This document shows, piece by piece, positions 62,086-64,000 of a DNA stretch of 64,000 nucleotides. The first letter of the stretch is position 1. Every line of letters begins with the position of its first letter. The position numbers and the translations under genes were made by a program. The notes under the pieces were generated by a model. That model was not told the origin of the DNA and did no database searches. It saw nothing but the letters and a program-made list of their open reading frames with translations. Source of the stretch: Pseudoalteromonas spongiae UST010723-006 (GTDB lineage Bacteria > Pseudomonadota > Gammaproteobacteria > Enterobacterales > Alteromonadaceae); the NCBI RefSeq assembly GCF_000238255.3, contig NZ_CP011040.1, forward strand, positions 1,534,239 to 1,598,238, read 5' to 3'.

Positions 62086-63303
62086 TTAATCTTCAACGAT
62101 TTGTACAATATCTTCTTCGTTGTCAATAACAATAGCGTCATCGGCGATGCGTTTACCACTTTGAATTTCCAAGCGTTTCTTCTGCTTGTTTAGGCTCAGC
62201 ATTTCTTCACAGAAATCATCTGTTGGGAACATTTCATAAACGTAATCAACAATTTTGCCAGACTTATCATCTTTAACATTATCAATGGTGTAGTCTGAAA
62301 TTACCCCTTTACTGATCAAATCTTTCATCGTTGTCGTCATATCACGACGCAAAGCTTTAAGTTTGTTCTCAGTAATTTCTTCATCACCTGTAATTGATCC
62401 GTACTTTTCCATAATCGACAATAAACGGAAGTGATGTGTTTTTCCTGGAGCAGCATAACGCCACAAATGGTAAAGACGTAGCATCATCCAACGTGATAAA
62501 CCACGTTTAAGCTCTTGTGCTCGGTTAAAGTAATAGCCTTTGTATTCAAGGTTATCGATCATGTTGTGAACGAAGGCATTAAGACAAGCAACACACTTAA
62601 TGTTACCGCCTTGACCTTTTTTACCGCTAAAATGTAACGACGATAAAAAGTTCATATTCGACTCATAAAACGAGTCATCAACATCAGTATTTTTGGTATC
62701 TTTCGCTGAATATTTAAAGCTCAGCTTAGAGCCTTGCAGCGCCTCTAACGCCTCTTTAATTTGAGGGTAAGGCATTGACTGACCAACACTTTTAAGTTCT
62801 TGTGCCAGCTCATTCATAGAGAATACAACCGCGTATTGAATACCCGATTTAAAGTTAATTTTTACAATTTTGCCTTTTGAAGCAAGGCGGATAAGGGCAC
62901 GCTCTACTTTTTCTTCGCGATCAGATGGCCAGACTAAAAATTCTTTTTCTTCGCCCTGCTGCTTGGTACTAACAACCGCAGGCGTAATTTTTAATTCGCC
63001 TTCGTATTGAATACCATCAATGCGTTCAGAGATACGTCGAGTAACAATCGTTCTGCCCGGCGCTTCTTCAACCGGCAGTTTTTTATGACCTGATCGCACA
63101 AAACGGCCCCAAAGATCATAATGATTAAAAGTGTTTGAGTACGCGCGAAGATCGTGGCGAGCGTTTTCAATAGGAACACGAACATCTTTATTATCGGTAA
63201 ACAATGCCAAATTTTCATTATCAATAGCGCTTTCAACGCCATGGATCTGCCCACGTAAGGTATCCGGCAAATTCTCAACCGAGATATTTACTTTATTAGA
63301 CAT
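62086..63303 (-). CDS. Replication initiator protein (iteron-type Rep, chromid/plasmid)
   Basis: A 405-residue initiator resembling Rep_3/RepB-type winged-helix proteins of Pseudoalteromonas second replicons. The N-terminal part (about 130-240) has the first winged helix, with FLVWPSDREEKVERALIRLASKGKIV. The second (about 250-350) contains the LKRGLSRWMMLRLYHLWRYAAPGKTHHFRLLSIMEKYGS region (read in parts), where initiators contact iterons. The acidic tail (DDAIVIDNEEDIVQIVED) is notable. It is read away from the iteron-rich region at 63340-63970. The ATG is MSNKVNISVENLPDTLRG. Confidence 0.87.
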   Translation of the reverse strand: MSNKVNISVENLPDTLRGQIHGVESAIDNENLALFTDNKDVRVPIENARHDLRAYSNTFNHYDLWGRFVRSGHKKLPVEEAPGRTIVTRRISERIDGIQYEGELKITPAVVSTKQQGEEKEFLVWPSDREEKVERALIRLASKGKIVKINFKSGIQYAVVFSMNELAQELKSVGQSMPYPQIKEALEALQGSKLSFKYSAKDTKNTDVDDSFYESNMNFLSSLHFSGKKGQGGNIKCVACLNAFVHNMIDNLEYKGYYFNRAQELKRGLSRWMMLRLYHLWRYAAPGKTHHFRLLSIMEKYGSITGDEEITENKLKALRRDMTTTMKDLISKGVISDYTIDNVKDDKSGKIVDYVYEMFPTDDFCEEMLSLNKQKKRLEIQSGKRIADDAIVIDNEEDIVQIVED

Positions 63304-63373
63304 TCAAGTTCCCATCTAAATTTTTATTATCTGTTAATATCATCACAGATCATTACTAAAGTTAATTAAATTA

Positions 63374-63393
63374 GTTAGTAAAATTGTGATCTG
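63374..63393 (+). repeat. Iteron 1
   Basis: GTTAGTAAAATTGTGATCTG, the best match to the consensus and the one nearest the initiator gene, about 70 bp from its start codon. It could let Rep repress its own promoter. Confidence 0.8.
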
Positions 63394-63410
63394 GCCTCGT
63401 TTTTTTTGCT

Positions 63411-63430
63411 CAGATCAAATTTTTACCAAC
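63411..63430 (-). repeat. Iteron 2
   Basis: GTTGGTAAAAATTTGATCTG on the minus strand, inverted relative to iteron 1. Confidence 0.8.
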
Positions 63431-63505
63431 TAAAAATAGATAAAACGAAATAAACATGGCTGTTTCGTGTAAAAAACACACAGACAAATCAAATTTTGAC
63501 GTACT

Positions 63506-63525
63506 GGGATCACTTTTTTACTAAC
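63506..63525 (-). repeat. Iteron 3
   Basis: GTTAGTAAAAAAGTGATCCC on the minus strand. Confidence 0.8.
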
Positions 63526-63535
63526 AAATCGTTTT

Positions 63536-63555
63536 CAGAACGATATTTTACCAAC
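63536..63555 (-). repeat. Iteron 4
   Basis: GTTGGTAAAATATCGTTCTG on the minus strand; the GATC is changed to GTTC. It pairs with iteron 5 to form a large inverted repeat. Confidence 0.75.
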
Positions 63556-63610
63556 TCAAAGCACGATTTATTAGTATAAATAGCGTTTTTTTTAGAGAAA
63601 GAGGCCCCGA

Positions 63611-63651
63611 GTTGGTAAAAATCGGTTCTGAGCCAGTAAAAATGGGCACTC
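63611..63651 (+). repeat. Iterons 5 and 6
   Basis: Two tandem direct units: GTTGGTAAAAATCGGTTCTG at 63611-63630 and GCCAGTAAAAATGGGCACTC at 63632-63651, spaced 21 bp, two DNA turns, start to start. The second is degenerate in its right half. Confidence 0.75.
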
Positions 63652-63662
63652 AAAATTTAAAA

Positions 63663-63671
63663 TGTGGATAA
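63663..63671 (-). promoter_or_regulatory. DnaA box
   Basis: TTATCCACA on the minus strand, a perfect consensus DnaA-binding site, 11 bp to the right of iteron 6. It fits an origin in which DnaA aids an iteron-binding initiator. Confidence 0.85.
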
Positions 63672-63778
63672 CTCAAGATCGAATTAGTAGGGATCTGATC
63701 TCAACCAAGTTAGGATCCGATCTTAATTAACACGATCTAAGTAATTCCTTAAAAAATTGCACAATTACAAAGCGTTAC

Positions 63779-63798
63779 CTTAGTAAAAAGCTGATCTA
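63779..63798 (+). repeat. Iteron 7
   Basis: CTTAGTAAAAAGCTGATCTA, matching the consensus except the first and last bases. Confidence 0.7.
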
Positions 63799-63861
63799 AA
63801 CGGCCTTTTTTGTGAATTGTACTGTGCATAAACTGTACATTAACGGTGAATATAAAAATTA

Positions 63862-63881
63862 GTCAGTAAAAGAGTGATCTC
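63862..63881 (+). repeat. Iteron 8
   Basis: GTCAGTAAAAGAGTGATCTC; a shortened inverted relative, ACTTGGTAAAGATCCG, follows at 63897-63912 on the minus strand. Confidence 0.75.
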
Positions 63882-64000
63882 GCTGTAGATATAAAACGGA
63901 TCTTTACCAAGTATAAAGTCGATCCGAAAAAAAATAATAAAATGATGTTTTACAAACAGTTAGATCAACTATTCACAGCTCTAATCTTAAATACCTTAGT

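Larger units (their letters stand above)
63340..63970. other. Replication origin region with iterons, DnaA box and GATC cluster
   Basis: Non-coding, AT-rich region upstream of the initiator gene. Iterons of about 20 bp (consensus GTYRGTAAAANNNTGATCTG) lie at 63374-63393(+), 63411-63430(-), 63506-63525(-), 63536-63555(-), 63611-63630(+), 63632-63651(+), 63779-63798(+) and 63862-63881(+), with a shorter relative at 63897-63912(-). About 15 GATC sites occur in 630 bp, where two or three are expected, suggesting Dam methylation control. A perfect DnaA box is at 63663-63671. The window ends before the right edge of the origin can be seen. Confidence 0.85.

Noticed and set aside
62991..63278. 95-codon ORF overlapping the replication initiator gene
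   Set aside because: Other-frame shadow of the initiator; no independent start signals.
1..64000. CRISPR arrays, rRNA and tRNA genes
   Set aside because: No regularly spaced identical repeats and no recognisable rRNA or tRNA sequence was seen on either strand; a covariance-model scan would settle short RNAs.

Overview
The window looks like part of a secondary replicon (chromid) of a marine gammaproteobacterium, most likely Pseudoalteromonas or a close Alteromonadales relative. This rests on moderate AT-richness, a gene set typical of that group (large TonB receptor, RND pump, class II DAHP synthase, BtuCD, MASE1-GGDEF), and a plasmid-type replication initiator with an iteron-rich origin at the right end. 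No rRNA, tRNA or CRISPR was seen. The genus is an inference from gene content.

Layout, left to right. 1-3902: RND efflux adaptor (cut by the window edge) and permease. 4005-5488: cytochrome b561 with a periplasmic catalase-like haem protein. 5842-8602: a 47-codon ORF, the proline symporter PutP and glutamate 5-kinase ProB. 8705-13937: a five-gene MacAB-like ABC exporter operon with three adaptor proteins. 14904-16726: an integron gene-cassette array without an integrase, holding four small unknown genes between attC sites. 16863-20727: a DapA-family aldolase, a VOC protein, two acetyltransferases, peptide deformylase and an SRPBCC protein. 20779-28371: a probable cyanophycin (or related isopeptide) utilisation locus made of an isoaspartyl-dipeptidase-like enzyme, a YfcC-type carrier, a TonB receptor and a divergent exported cyanophycinase. 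28504-30730: a SpoIIAA-like protein, a BenE carrier and a divergent XRE-cupin regulator with a striking palindromic operator. 30793-33972: copper resistance (CueR, CopA, CopZ) with two CueR-type promoters. 34128-37438: a hybrid histidine kinase overlapping a dihaem cytochrome c peroxidase. 37755-46860: mixed accessory genes, a MITE-like element and a fragment of it, a diguanylate cyclase and a GNAT-nucleotidyltransferase fusion. 47000-50625: an esterase, a second SpoIIAA-like protein and a BlaI/M56 repressor-protease pair with two operators. 50763-59275: an MFS carrier, small enzymes, an AraC regulator facing an SRPBCC/sterol-desaturase pair, and DAHP synthase. 59337-61099: vitamin B12 importer BtuCD.

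The right end is the most distinctive part. A Tus-like replication fork-arrest protein (61216-62079) lies 6 bp from the convergently read replication initiator gene (62086-63303). Upstream of the initiator is an origin (63340-63970) with at least eight 20-bp iterons in both orientations, a perfect DnaA box and about 15 GATC sites. This arrangement suggests a replicon that carries its own fork trap and may replicate in one main direction.
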